Shown here piece by piece: positions 19,166 to 29,089 of a DNA stretch of 64,000 nucleotides. The position numbers and the translations under genes were made by a program. Within the stretch, counting starts at the first letter, position 1, and each line of letters begins with the position of its first letter. The notes under the pieces are model-generated. The model saw only the letters and a list, made by a program, of their open reading frames with translations, ran no database searches and had not been told where the DNA came from. Source of the DNA: Zingiber officinale (taxonomy: Eukaryota > Streptophyta > Magnoliopsida > Zingiberales > Zingiberaceae); the NCBI RefSeq assembly GCF_018446385.1, contig NC_055989.1:130165004-130229003 (forward strand), in the 5' to 3' direction.

Positions 19166-20964
19166 TGTTGTGGCAATTTCCCTTGGTCAAGTTTGACCAG
19201 TTTGACTAAGCTTGAGTTGAGTTAAGCTTGAGTCGGGATTTGAGTTTTGATGTTTGACAATATATGGAGATTGTTAGGGCAATCGTCCGGTTGTGGAGAT
19301 GGTCAAAGGGTTGACCAGGTTGATGAAAATACAAGTCAAGTAGGTCAGGGATGACAGGAGACTTGACTGGATAAGTCCTAACTGGAGGTTAGGCGTCTGT
19401 AAGTCCTAACTGGAGGTTAGGCGTCCGTAAGTCCTAAACTAGAGGTTAGGCAGTGGTGAAGTCCTAACTGGAGTTTAGGCAGTGGTGGAAGTCCTAACTG
19501 GAGGTTAGGCAAAGGAGAAAGTCCTGGTGAGGAGCCAGACAATTGGGAAGTCCTAGTGAGAAGCCAGGCAATTAGAAATTCCAAGTGTGATCTTGGCAAG
19601 GGAGAAAGTCCTAGTGAGGAGCCAGACATTTGGAAAGTCCAAGTGTGATCTTGGCAAGGGAGAAAGTCTTGGTAAGGAGCCAGGCAATTGGGAAGTCCAA
19701 GAGTGATCTTGGCAAAGGTTGTAAGTCCAAGCATGTGGTCTTGGCAAGGTAAGTCCTAGTGTGACTTGGCAAGGATAATTCGATAACTAGGATGAGGCCG
19801 AAGGAAGCTCTTGAAGGCAAGGCGTGAAGGATGGGGAGATATCTGAGGGACGCAAGCCTCATGGAGGAGGCTAGAAGGCTAGTTCGAGGTTGGTCAAGTG
19901 CGGTGGTATAATCCGACAACTAGGATGAGACCGAAGGAATCTCATGAAGGCAAGACGTGAAGGATGGGAGATATCCGAGGGATGTAAAGTTGATGGAGGA
20001 GTCTAGAAGGCTATAGGTTGGTCGAGTATGGCCAAATGCTAGGCATGGAGACCCAACAGGTCATGGTTGACCAAGAGTTGGGTTGGAGACTTTGGACTTG
20101 AGTTTGAGTCAAGCCTAGGTTGGTTAATTGATCTAGCGATCGATTGAACCAGGGTCCAATCGATCAGCCGATCGATTGGAGTGTGCTGCGATTATGGGAA
20201 GGCCCAATTGATCGGTCGATCGATTGGGATGTGAAATCGCGAGCACAAGGGCTTTCCCAATCGATCGGACGATCGATTGGGAGCTGCCAATCGATCGGTC
20301 GATCGATTGGGTAGCAGAAGCTCTCGAGTGGACGCGAGAGCATAGAAAGACTCTGAATCCATCGGGCGATCGATTCAGGCAGTCCCAATCGATCGATCGA
20401 TCGATTGGGAAGTGACCGTTGCACAGGAAACGAGCGATGGACGGTTGGGATGGAGTAGTGCTGACATGTCAATCGATTGGGGATGGATTGGATCGATTGG
20501 AAGCACTGTTTAAAGTCTGTGCGATCTTGTCCTATGAGCTCACAGCAATTTTTCGGCGATCTTCTCCGAGCTTCTCCGCCAGTTCTTGAAGGCTCTTGGG
20601 GTGCATCCCCAAGGTTCAAGAGGCAATAACAATCAACAAGTAAGCAAGAAGAAGGGTGTATTTTAGTTGTATTTTTGTATCTTCTTATTGTGTGAGTGTT
20701 GTAGTGTTGTGTGTGTTTGTATGAGGCTTCTCCGCCTCCTGCTGCGACTGAGAAGGAGTTGTTTACTAGTGGAGAGTGCTCGAGTGTGTGGATCCTTAGA
20801 TTAGTCACCTCTTCTTGAGATGAATACCAAGTAAATCCGAGTGTTAGCATTGTGGTTGTTTTTGTCTTTGTATTCCGCTGCACATCATCAAGACGAAGCA
20901 AACGACGCAAGGAGCACGACGAAACGCTATTCACCCCCCTCTAGCGGGCATATCGGTCCCAACA
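19166..20964 (+). mobile_element. Copia (SIRE-like) solo LTR
   Basis: A 1.8-kb sequence with TGTTG...CAACA ends, flanked by AAATA (19,161-19,165) and AAATC (20,965-20,969), a 4-of-5 match to a target duplication. It belongs to the same family as the LTRs at 42,164-43,771 and 47,779-49,394, in opposite orientation. It contains short direct repeats around AAGTCCTAACTGGAGGTTAG (19,370-19,760) and palindromic CAATCGATCGGTCGATCGAT words (20,130-20,480). No internal region is present. It sits inside Harbinger ORF1. The long open frame on its minus strand is not a gene. Confidence 0.75.
20120..20480. repeat. CGATCGAT palindrome cluster in solo LTR
   Basis: At least seven occurrences of CAATCGATC/GATCGATTGG dyads spaced about 40-70 bp apart. 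The same dyad cluster recurs at about 42,590-43,020, 44,400-44,630 and 48,230-48,660. Its spread across LTR and internal sequence of one family suggests amplification of the motif, with unknown role. Confidence 0.75.
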
Positions 20965-21104
20965 AAATCTTCATTTCAATTCATTTTCTCCGATTCAACT
21001 TCATGCTCTTCTTGTGATGAGTGTGGTGACCACTGAGTTACTAAAACAGATGGTAGTGTTCGAGATTCTTTGTAGTTGATAGATAGATCAATAGTAGTCA
21101 TTCT

Positions 21105-21629
21105 TAGGGGTGATCGCAGATCGGGTTGGTTCGATTATTAGGATAAAAAACTATCCAGCCCTACTAGATCAGATAATATAATATCAGGACCTACATCTGG
21201 TCTTATATCCGACGGTTATTATATATCAGATATCCGATGGGTTATCAATCATTTGAATATCCGACCCTGTACCAATGAAATATAAAATATAAATATAAAA
21301 CAAAAAAAAAAATTTTAAAACGATAATAGACATTATTCATTACTCGTTGTAGCAGCTAATCGTCAGTAGCTACTACAACGTGTAGCAGTTTATCGACAGT
21401 AACTACTATAACGTGTAACAACTTATTGACAGTAGTTGCTACAAGTAGGGGTGATCACGGATCGGGTTGATTCGGTTATTGGGATAAAAAACTATCCGAC
21501 CCTACTATATCGGATAATGCAATATCAGGACCCTACATCCGACATGATATCAGGCGATTTTTTTTTTCAGTTTGATTCGGGTCGGTATAAACGGGTTGGT
21601 CAGTTTGGCGGATTGACTGCTCACCCCTA
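21105..21629. mobile_element. hAT-like non-autonomous transposon
   Basis: Terminal inverted repeats TAGGGGTGA/TCACCCCTA with 8-bp flanks GTCATTCT (21,097-21,104) and GTCCTTCT (21,630-21,637), a 7-of-8 match to a hAT-type duplication. Inside, a second copy of the terminal part starts at about 21,446 (TAGGGGTGATCACGG), and between them are three degenerate repeats of about 33-35 bp (GTAGCAGCTAATCGTCAGTA type, 21,345-21,445). No transposase is present. It is inserted into Harbinger ORF1. Confidence 0.72.
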
Positions 21630-21637
21630 GTCCTTCT

Positions 21638-22277
21638 TGATTCATTTCAAAGTATGACTGCTGGTTGAGTAGGAGAAAATACGTAAGAATAAGACATCCC
21701 AAGTTGGTTACTCATGGCTGACTAATTTTAGAGTTGATACATACCAAAGCTTTGGGAATTTGGAGGATATTATGGAATATATGAAATATTTAAAAAATTT
21801 GGAGGGTATTATGTGAGAGAAAGAAAATATGAGGATATTAGATATTTGGAGAAATGCAAGTATAAATGAAAGGAAGAAATAATAAATAGAGAGCAAAGAT
21901 AACGATGAGAAGAATGAAACAAATGAAATCGATCGTTTATTTATAGATTTTTTTAAAAATTAAAAAAATTAAATTTTAACGGTTGAACAACGTCTAAAAA
22001 TTAACCGTTGTTCAACGACAGACAATGGCTAAAAATTAGCCGTTGTTCGACGACAGACAACGGCTAATTTTTATTAGTCGTATGTTCTCTATTTTTTTTT
22101 ACAAATATCAAAAATATTTTAATATAAAAAAATATAAATAGATTGAAGAAGCGGATCCGTAACCATAAAGCCGTTTTTAAAATTAAACCGAAAAACCTTC
22201 CTCCACTATGAGACTCCACTACGAGAGGGAGGTTTTTCGGCCTTGCCAGCTTACCGGAGTTTTTAGTATGGATGCTC
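21638..22277 (-). other. 5' leader and ORF1 start of Harbinger element A
   Basis: On the minus strand, from the terminal repeat inward, there are CCGAAAAACCTCCCT-type inverted repeats (about 22,190-22,245), then three to four AACAACGGCTAATTTTTAGC repeats (about 21,975-22,075), then a Pro/Asn/Gln/Tyr-rich ORF1 start, now interrupted by stops (about 21,890-21,640; YPPNSQSFGMYQ is readable). The same leader occurs in Harbinger element B at 26,969-27,330, plus strand. Confidence 0.65.
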
Positions 22278-22280
22278 TTA

Positions 22281-23072
22281 ATTACAAACAAAAAGAATTC
22301 TTGTTTTTTTTCTTCTTAAGACCAGGTAATGCCTGGAAAGTTTATATTCAAAGACACTAGTTTTCATTTGCTTTCGAGAGAACTTCTTGGAGGTTATAGA
22401 ACAATCAGCATCATTGTGCACCAAATTGGATGACCGCTTGTTGCTCCGGAGTATTCAATTAGCTCCTTTTCCGAGACAGTAAATTAATAATCTATTTATC
22501 TATTTTCATGAGTATAAAAAAGAACACGTATCAAGAAACTTTCTCTATGAATCTTTTCATTTAACCTGAACAACAAGAATCTTAAGATCTCTTCCTGCAT
22601 AAATTTACAAACTGAAACAATTTCTAGCAGCATTAGATTTCAGGAAAAGAACACTTGATCAGATATTTAACAGCAAGATAGTCTCTTTTCCCTTGTTCCA
22701 CCTTCCAAGTAAAGGAAGAACAGCACGGAGAGGTCAGACCAAACAATAAAAAAACACAGAAGAAAATGTCTGCAAAATCAATGCAATCTGTCAACATGAC
22801 ACCCCTTATATACACTTGCTGTAAAAGCTTCATAATTCTGAACTTTGTTTGTCATCAAAGAAAATCAATTAAGTTGAGCATACAAGTAATACCAAGGCTT
22901 GTAATAGCTGCTCTTTTTCCTAACTCCTAAAACCACTAACCAAGCAATCAATGATCAGCTCTGAGACTACGCTAGTAAAAACGATAGCAGGCTTCTGCTT
23001 ATTTGAGTAGACGATAGCAATGCAAAACATGAAATTGGCACCTTCTTCTTGCTCAGTTGGCACGCACTGTTG
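22281..23072. other. Intergenic region downstream of the MYB gene
   Basis: AT-rich, low-copy-looking sequence including the likely 3' UTR of the minus-strand MYB gene. No domain-bearing frame, RNA gene or element boundary is seen. Confidence 0.45.
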
Positions 23073-23762
23073 CTATCGATCAGTTGGAGGAAATGGATAT
23101 CTCGGCTGAAGGGTTTGGCTGACCGTCGGCGCGGCTGCAATTGGTACCCGAGTAGCCGATGAGGCTCCACCGCTTGCACTGGTGATATCGTGGATGCTGG
23201 TCCTTCGCCGTTCTTTGTTCGACGAATTCAACCGATTGAAGAACTTCTGTGCGTGGCTTGCAACCTGTGTAGGAGTCCTGGATATGACAAAGTTGCGCGA
23301 AATGCTCCTCCAATCTCCTTTGCCAAAAGTTTCGAGTCCAAGAAGAAACAATCTGCAGGACATACGATAAAAGAAGCTATCGCTTAACCTCTTCATTGAT
23401 GGAAAGATTTGAGTAGGAATTCACCTGTGCTCCTCCTCAGTCCATGTGATTCCTTTCCGGCGTTCTTGATCTTTAAATGCTCTGCGACGACGAATCCAAG
23501 AATCGCCATGCGACTGCCCCACATGTTGGTCCGGCGAATATGGGTAGCAAGGGAGAGGAACTAGGCCAGCTTCAATATTCTGGACGTCGTGTAGTAAAAT
23601 CTGATAGTGGTGTATCAACTCATCGTTGGTTTTGCCAGGCACAGCCATGGCAATTCTCTTCAACTGGTCGCTGCAACCCTCGGGCAAAGTCGCCAAGGCA
23701 TTCTCAAATGCCTTGTCCTGCTCCCTAGTCCATGAAAGACTATATCTTTCATTTTCGGCCAT
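23073..23762 (-). CDS. DIVARICATA/RADIALIS-type MYB (two SANT domains) transcription factor
   Basis: Two exons on the minus strand (23,762-23,425 and 23,352-23,073) with a 72-bp GT-AG intron (GTGAATTCC donor, CTGCAG acceptor), giving 205 residues. Domain 1 (about 9-58) starts [16 protein letters not shown]. Domain 2 (about 104-155) reads [20 protein letters not shown] and carries the diagnostic SHAQKF at 145-150, followed by [10 protein letters not shown]. This is the 1R-MYB/DIVARICATA group, nuclear transcription factors binding I-box/GATA-like motifs. The C-terminal tail is short (PFPPTDR end), so it is near the small end for the family. The splice lies inside domain 2 and is required for it. 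A (GA)n tract lies in the presumed 5' UTR. Target genes cannot be inferred. Confidence 0.92.
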
Positions 23763-23914
23763 AATCGTCGCTGACTTTCGAATTTAATGCATCAATAACA
23801 TCAATAAGAACACAGAGGGAAACGAAGAAGATGCATTCAGATGAACAACTAATACCAGTACAAACTACATAGAGTAATCAATCTGTTCTTGCGTACCAGA
23901 AAACTGCGATTGCG

Positions 23915-23915
23915 G

Positions 23916-23962
<47 letters not shown>
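23915..23962. repeat. (GA)n microsatellite upstream of the MYB gene
   Basis: About 22 uninterrupted GA units ending at 23,961, about 155-200 bp upstream of the MYB ATG and so in its 5' UTR or core promoter. On the MYB sense strand it reads (CT)n, a common 5'-UTR feature of plant genes and a possible BPC/GAGA-factor site. Likely polymorphic in length. Confidence 0.9.
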
Positions 23963-23966
<4 letters not shown>

Positions 23967-24514
23967 TTGTCTGGAAGCCTCGGTGAAGAAGGACAAAACC
24001 CAACGGTGGAGAGTTCCTTCGCGTCTTATGGGAGAGCGCGTCTTATGGGAGAGCGCTAGTTGTCGCCGAAAAGGAGAAAAACCCTATTTTTAATACTCCA
24101 ATCCCTCGCCCCAACCGGTTCGGCCGGCTTGAACCGCAAATATTTTCTTTTTAGGAAAAAAAACAAACCCTACACCGAATACAGAAAGCACTCAAGACTC
24201 GGTCTTGGAACAAGCAACAAAAGCAATCAGCGATTTGAATATACTCCAAATCTTGCTCACTGAATCACTGCGATTCATTGAAACCGAGGCCGCGGCCTAG
24301 GCCATGGCTTTGTCCATAGCTTTTTGTCTCTTCCCTTTGCTTTAGGGGATTCGCATAGGAATTGAATCACTGTCCGCCATTGCTGCGGCTTGAGCAAAGG
24401 ACAAAGAGGAATTCCATCTTGTGCCAAAAACCATAATTCAGTGATCTCGGAAGAACTCGTGATGTATCTACAATGTTCATTGCGATTGATTCGAAGACGT
24501 TCTGAAAGTAGTGT
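23963..24514. other. Spacer between the MYB promoter and the aspartic protease 3' end
   Basis: Contains a near-perfect direct repeat GCGTCTTATGGGAGAGCGC (about 24,020 and 24,039). The rest is unremarkable, and no domain is seen in the short frames. Confidence 0.5.
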
Positions 24515-25894
24515 TTAGCACGTGTTTGGTCCGAAGCCTACGAAGCCGTTTGCGGCGTCGAAGGTGATCTGGATTCCCTCCTGCTGTATGTTTCCCATGA
24601 TCGACAGCCCCGACGTCGACGGCGCGAAGGCGAAGCAGAACCTCCCGGCGTCGTCCACTGGGATCAGGAAGTTCCGCGCCGGCAGCGTCAGTATCGCCCC
24701 CCCGGCGAAGTAGAAGGACACGGTCGGGACCCGCACGCTCTCGTACCCGCTCAGGTCGTAGCACGTGTCGAAGATTGAGGTCGCCGGCGCCCGTGGTAGC
24801 CCCGCCGTGGCGCTGGCGAAGGCGTCCCGCAGCGTGGCGTAGGCCGTGGGCGGCAGGCGGGTGACTGCTGTTCCGGTGTCCATCACGACCCCGCCCTCGC
24901 CCTCTTCGGAGAGACGGAAGACGTCCTCCCGCACCGGCAGCCGCCAGCCACCGACGCCGAGGCCGACGAGGCGAACGTAGTAGAAGCTCGGCGCACGGAG
25001 GTTGCGGGTTAGGGGGACCCAAACGGCCCCCACCGGCACGGCTGACGTCCGGCCGAAGATTAATGACCCGGCGGCGGCGCCGCCGCCGCCACGGCTGGAG
25101 AGGCAGTAGCTGAAGGCGCCGCCAGCCTGGCCGCCGAGCTGGCCGACGAAGGACATCGGCCCCCAGCCAAGCCCCAGCAAGCCGGCGGCGCCGACGAAGA
25201 GGCCGCGGTTACTGTGGCCACACCCGATGGCCACGTCACGCACCGCGACGTTGCCGAACGTCAGCGTCTCCAGGGCGAGGGTGCCCCTCGTGTAGGACCC
25301 GTCGCTGTAGGACACCTCATAGCGGCAGTCGCCGGCGTAGCAGCCGGAGTCACCGGAGACGAGGAAGCCGCAGATGGGGGAGCTGCAGGCGACCCTCGCG
25401 AAGGAGGCTGACTCTGCAGGGTCGAACACCGGGTCGGACTGAGCGTAGCATTGCGCGCAGGGGCGGCATTGGATCCACACGATGTCGCTACCGGAGTCGA
25501 CCACCATGTACTGGTCCCGTGGCGGGACGCCGACGCCGACCCGGACAAAAAACTCACCGCTCCCCTGCTCAAGACCGGAGACCACCTCCGAGCCGAAGTC
25601 GTCAACATGGTATCCTCCGAGACGTCGATAGAGGAAGGCAAGGCGGAGGGCGTCTCGCTGCAAGCGGTGGTCTAGGCGGTGGCGCCGATCAGAGAAGTTG
25701 CGGCCGGAGAATGCGTCTCGGTGAAGCAAGTCCAGCGAAAGCTTACCGTTGTTGGCCGGGTTGGGAAGGCGGTGGTGGTGCCCGGCGGCGGCGAGGTCTC
25801 GGAGATGAACGAGATGGAATTCAGTGGCGCCGGCGATGAAGAGACCCAAGTGAAGTAATACTAAAAACAGAGGCGTAGCAGAGGACGCGACCAT
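24515..25894 (-). CDS. Secreted A1-family aspartic protease (ASPG1/2-like)
   Basis: Single exon; I choose the ATG at 25,894, giving 459 residues, because it opens with a signal peptide (MVASSATPLFLVLLHLGLFI). A longer in-frame ATG at 26,035 adds 47 residues without signal-like character. The first catalytic motif is VVDSGSDIVW (Asp 133) and the second MDTGTAVTRLP (Asp 339). A cysteine-rich nepenthesin-type insert follows the first motif (CRPCAQCYAQSDPVFDP). The C-terminus SIMGNIQQEGIQITFD through GFGPNTC is typical of the ASPG (aspartic protease in guard cell) group. The protein should be secreted and autoprocess a propeptide (about 24-110). It is GC-rich with an alanine/glycine-rich body, as in monocot homologues. 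The frame is intact. Substrate unknown. Confidence 0.95.
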   Translation of the reverse strand: MVASSATPLFLVLLHLGLFIAGATEFHLVHLRDLAAAGHHHRLPNPANNGKLSLDLLHRDAFSGRNFSDRRHRLDHRLQRDALRLAFLYRRLGGYHVDDFGSEVVSGLEQGSGEFFVRVGVGVPPRDQYMVVDSGSDIVWIQCRPCAQCYAQSDPVFDPAESASFARVACSSPICGFLVSGDSGCYAGDCRYEVSYSDGSYTRGTLALETLTFGNVAVRDVAIGCGHSNRGLFVGAAGLLGLGWGPMSFVGQLGGQAGGAFSYCLSSRGGGGAAAGSLIFGRTSAVPVGAVWVPLTRNLRAPSFYYVRLVGLGVGGWRLPVREDVFRLSEEGEGGVVMDTGTAVTRLPPTAYATLRDAFASATAGLPRAPATSIFDTCYDLSGYESVRVPTVSFYFAGGAILTLPARNFLIPVDDAGRFCFAFAPSTSGLSIMGNIQQEGIQITFDAANGFVGFGPNTC

Positions 25895-26968
25895 GGCTGT
25901 GCTCAGTGGCGCAGTGAAGACAGAAACAGAGGCAGAAGCTGAATTTATTATTGCTGGCGTGCTTCTGTAACCTAATATTTCTGCACGACTTCCATTTAAA
26001 ATAATATTTCGATCGAAATCCAACATTTGAATCATCGTTGTGGACTTGTAGCTTTCAGTGACCTACTTTCCAGCAAAAGACAGAGGGAGAACGAGCTCTT
26101 CGTTCGAAGCAGATTACAACTTGGATTGGAGATGGTAAAAGATGATTTAAACCTGAAAACAATGAATCACTAAATCAAATGAACTAATCGGTGGAGAAGG
26201 CGCCAAAGGAGTTGAAATATAAAAAGAGGGGACAGATTGAGCGAAGCAGAGGACCACTCTACAACCTACTTTGGATTCATGCTGAACTAGTGCACTTGCG
26301 TGTGTGTTTGTGCAAGGCCTTGTTCTTAATGGCTTCACACTCAGCATGCTCTAAACAGACAAAGCAATGCCATAAAGATGACCAAGAAACAGATTTTCTT
26401 CTGATTTATCGCTTAAAAGAAAGAACTTGCCTTTTTACCATTCCCTTCAAATGAGTGTTCCTTTTGTTTAAGTATTTTGCAGAGATGATGTAGCCATTAA
26501 AATAACTCAAGCTTTTAGGTAATTGAGTGACCTTCTTAGTTGAAAAGCCTAGCTAGTTCACAGATCAGTGAAGTGTATATGATGCATCCACTTGTTTGTC
26601 CTGTTCATCTTTTTGTTTGTCTAGAATTTGGTCAAAAAGTTGCAAGTTGAAAGTATGAGAAGTTGTTCAGAATGCAACAAGAAATCAACTGTTGAATTTT
26701 ATTTCTTTGTTAGATTATTAGATGATGGACTTAACACACGATCTTTATCATTAAGAATTAAATCTGATATTTTTTGATTGGATGTGCTTACATGTTAGGT
26801 TATACACACACCATCTTTGTCATTAAGGATTAAACCCAATATATGTTTAATTATGAATTTGATTTAATGGACGCGGAGTATGTGTGTAAAAACTAGTTAA
26901 TCCATTTTTTATTATTATGAATTGGTCTGATAATGAAAATGAGTTCTAAGGTTCTGACCTCTAACTCT
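25895..26968. promoter_or_regulatory. Upstream region of the aspartic protease gene
   Basis: About 1.1 kb between the protease start and Harbinger element B, holding the protease promoter. It contains a degenerate direct repeat of about 85 bp (CATTAAGAATTAAATCTGAT at about 26,748, CATTAAGGATTAAACCCAAT at about 26,820). No gene recognised. Confidence 0.4.
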
Positions 26969-28925
26969 GAGATCATCCACCTCCCACTATGAATTGGCAA
27001 GGCCAAAAACTCTCAGGGAGGTTTTTCGATTTAATTAAAAAAGCGACTTTATGATTATGGAGTTGTTTCTTCACTTTTGTATGTTAAAATACTTTTTTAA
27101 TATTTATTTAAAAAACGGACAACGGCTAATAAAATTAGTCGTTGTAAGTCGTTGAACAACGGCTAAAAAGTCATTGTTTAACGGTTAAATTTAATTTTTT
27201 TAATTAAAAAAATTCTAAATATATGATCAATTTTATTTTTTTCATTCATCTCATCGTTATCTTCAATTTCTACTTCTTATTCCTAACTCTCTATTTCTTT
27301 CAACCACAAAAATATCTTGATTTATTCCAAATGGTTGAAAATCTAGATTAATCCATGCTCCATGAATTCTGGAGAAATGAATTGATGGAAGATGTGGAGG
27401 ATATAGATGAAGAAAGAATGCTTTGGCTATATGAGCAGCGACAAACAGTACGTTAAAGAGCTCAAAGTTCTTCCGATAGAATACAAAGGAGAAGATATTT
27501 GAATCAGGATTGTGAAGTTGGACATACTCGTCTTTTCAATGATTTCTTCTCTATGATCCAATATATCCTGATGATATATTATGACGTTGATTCCAAATGT
27601 AAAAAGAGTTATTCGTTCGTATAGTCGATGCTCTGAAAAATTATTCAGAATATTTTTAATGGAAGGTCGATGCAACGGGAAAAAAGATTTGTCGCCACTT
27701 CAGAAATGTACAGTGACTATCCGTCAATTGGCGTATGGAGCCCTACTGATCATTATAATGAGTACCTACGGATTGCTGAAACAACTGTCATCTAATGTTT
27801 ATTCAACTTCTATCGCTGTGTAATTGAAGTATTCAAGGCCTAATATTTGAGAAAACCTAATGCTACTGATATCCAATACTAGCTTGAAATGCATGAATAG
27901 AAATACAGCTTCCTTGGCATGTTGGGTAGTCATGATTGTATACATTGAAAATGGAAAAATTATCCCGTCACTTAGAAATGCCAGTTTACTTGAGGAGATC
28001 ATGACGTTCCAACAATTGTACTTAAAAGCCGTTGCATCTTTGGACTTGTGGATATTGCACGTCTTTTTTGGGATTTTAGGGTCACGTAATGATATCAATG
28101 TGGTTAATCACCTTTATCTAACAATGTCTTACAAGTAAATGCACCGAGGTAATTTTACGATTAATAATACACAATATATAAAAGGATACTATCTGACCAA
28201 TGGAATCTATCCATAATGGATTACTTTCGTCAAGAGTTTTCCGTGTTCCCAGGATCCCAAGAGAAAAATGTTTAAGGAACGACAGGAGACCACGGGAAAG
28301 GATGTCGAGAGGGAATTTGGGATGCTCCAATCGCGATGGGCAATGATAAGAGGTCTAGGATGATTTTGGTACAAGGATAATTTGAAAGGCATCATGTATA
28401 CCTGTATTATTTTGTACAACATGATTATTGAGAATGAGGGAGATACAGTAATCAATTGGTCAGACGATGAAGGAGATCCTCCATCACAAATATTTCAAGA
28501 CTCCACCCAAGAATTCCAAAAATACATCCGAAGAAATTATGAGCTACGTGACAATCAACTACGTCATCAACTTCGAGCCGACTTGATTGAGTATATCTAA
28601 TTACACGATACAATTGTAATCAGTAAAAAATAATTTATTAATTGTGATATATGTATTATAATATTTATGTATTTTTTAATTATTAATGTTATTTCATGTT
28701 AGTAATTTATGAATTTAAAATTTATAAAAATTTAATTATATAAAATGTAAATATGAAGAAGAGATAAGAAATATATAGAATGAAAAGTGTGAGACCCATA
28801 CAGGAGTTGTTGAGAGATTTTTTAATAGTGTAGAGATGTGTGAGATTTTTTTACTTTTGATGTGGCGTGGATGTGGTAATGAAAGAGCTCTCCAAGAGCT
28901 CAAACTATTGTGGATGCTTATGCTC
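26969..28925 (+). mobile_element. PIF/Harbinger DNA transposon, transposase-only (element B)
   Basis: The left end begins near GAGATCATCCACC and the right end is GTGGATGCTTATGCTC (reverse GAGCATAAGCATCC), followed by TTA at 28,926-28,928. The left flank does not show a clear TTA, so the target duplication is eroded or the left end is a few bases off. The leader (to about 27,330) matches that of element A: CGAAAAACCTCCCT-type repeats, then AACAACGGCTAA words. A decayed transposase follows, with no ORF1. Size about 2 kb. Confidence 0.65.
27330..28600 (+). pseudogene. PIF/Harbinger (HARBI1/ALP1-like) transposase remnant
   Basis: Plus-strand reading in shifting frames shows RIQRRRYLNQDCEVGHTRLF (about 27,465), KCTVTIRQLAYG (about 27,700), a FLGMLGSHDC block with the first catalytic Asp (about 27,933), ASLDLWILHVFFG...NDINVV with the second Asp (about 28,091), KGYYLTNGIYP-like sequence (about 28,180), KDVEREFGMLQSRWA with the catalytic Glu (about 28,307) and a KGIMYTCIILYNMIIENEG end, stopping at 28,600. 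The DDE triad residues survive, but several stops and frame changes make it non-functional as read. It would have cut and pasted Harbinger elements together with an ORF1 partner. Confidence 0.85.
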
Positions 28926-28928
28926 TTA

Positions 28929-29089
28929 CAGAAGATAAACCTCGTTGGGGTTTCTTTTTGGTGACCATCAGGTTGATCTAAAAACATTGAGAAGATGACA
29001 ATGAACATTAATTCAAAATGCCCCCACCAAAGTTTTTTATGGTGATTTTTTTCTTGACCTTGTAATTGATCCTATTGTATATTGTAATA
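28929..29089. other. Spacer right of Harbinger element B
   Basis: Low-complexity AT-rich sequence with no recognisable feature. Confidence 0.4.

Larger units (their letters stand above)
10892..22277 (-). mobile_element. PIF/Harbinger DNA transposon, ORF1-only, heavily nested (element A)
   Basis: The ends are GGGCATCTGCCC at the left and GAGCATCCATAC (minus strand) at the right, both directly flanked by TTA (10,889-10,891 and 22,278-22,280), the PIF/Harbinger target duplication. Once the nested insertions are taken out, about 1.7 kb remains: a 5' leader on the minus strand (22,277 to about 21,900) with repeated AACAACGGCTAA words, and remnants of the Myb/SANT-like ORF1. No transposase is seen. 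The insertions are a SINE, an array-filled LTR element, a Copia solo LTR and a hAT-like element, each described separately. The left end shows weaker terminal similarity than the right, so that boundary is less sure. Confidence 0.65.

Noticed and set aside
20164-20934. 256-residue minus-strand frame
   Set aside because: Antisense to a solo LTR and made partly of CGATCGAT dyads.
24477-25839. Several frames on both strands overlapping the aspartic protease
   Set aside because: Alternate-frame shadows of a GC-rich single-exon gene.
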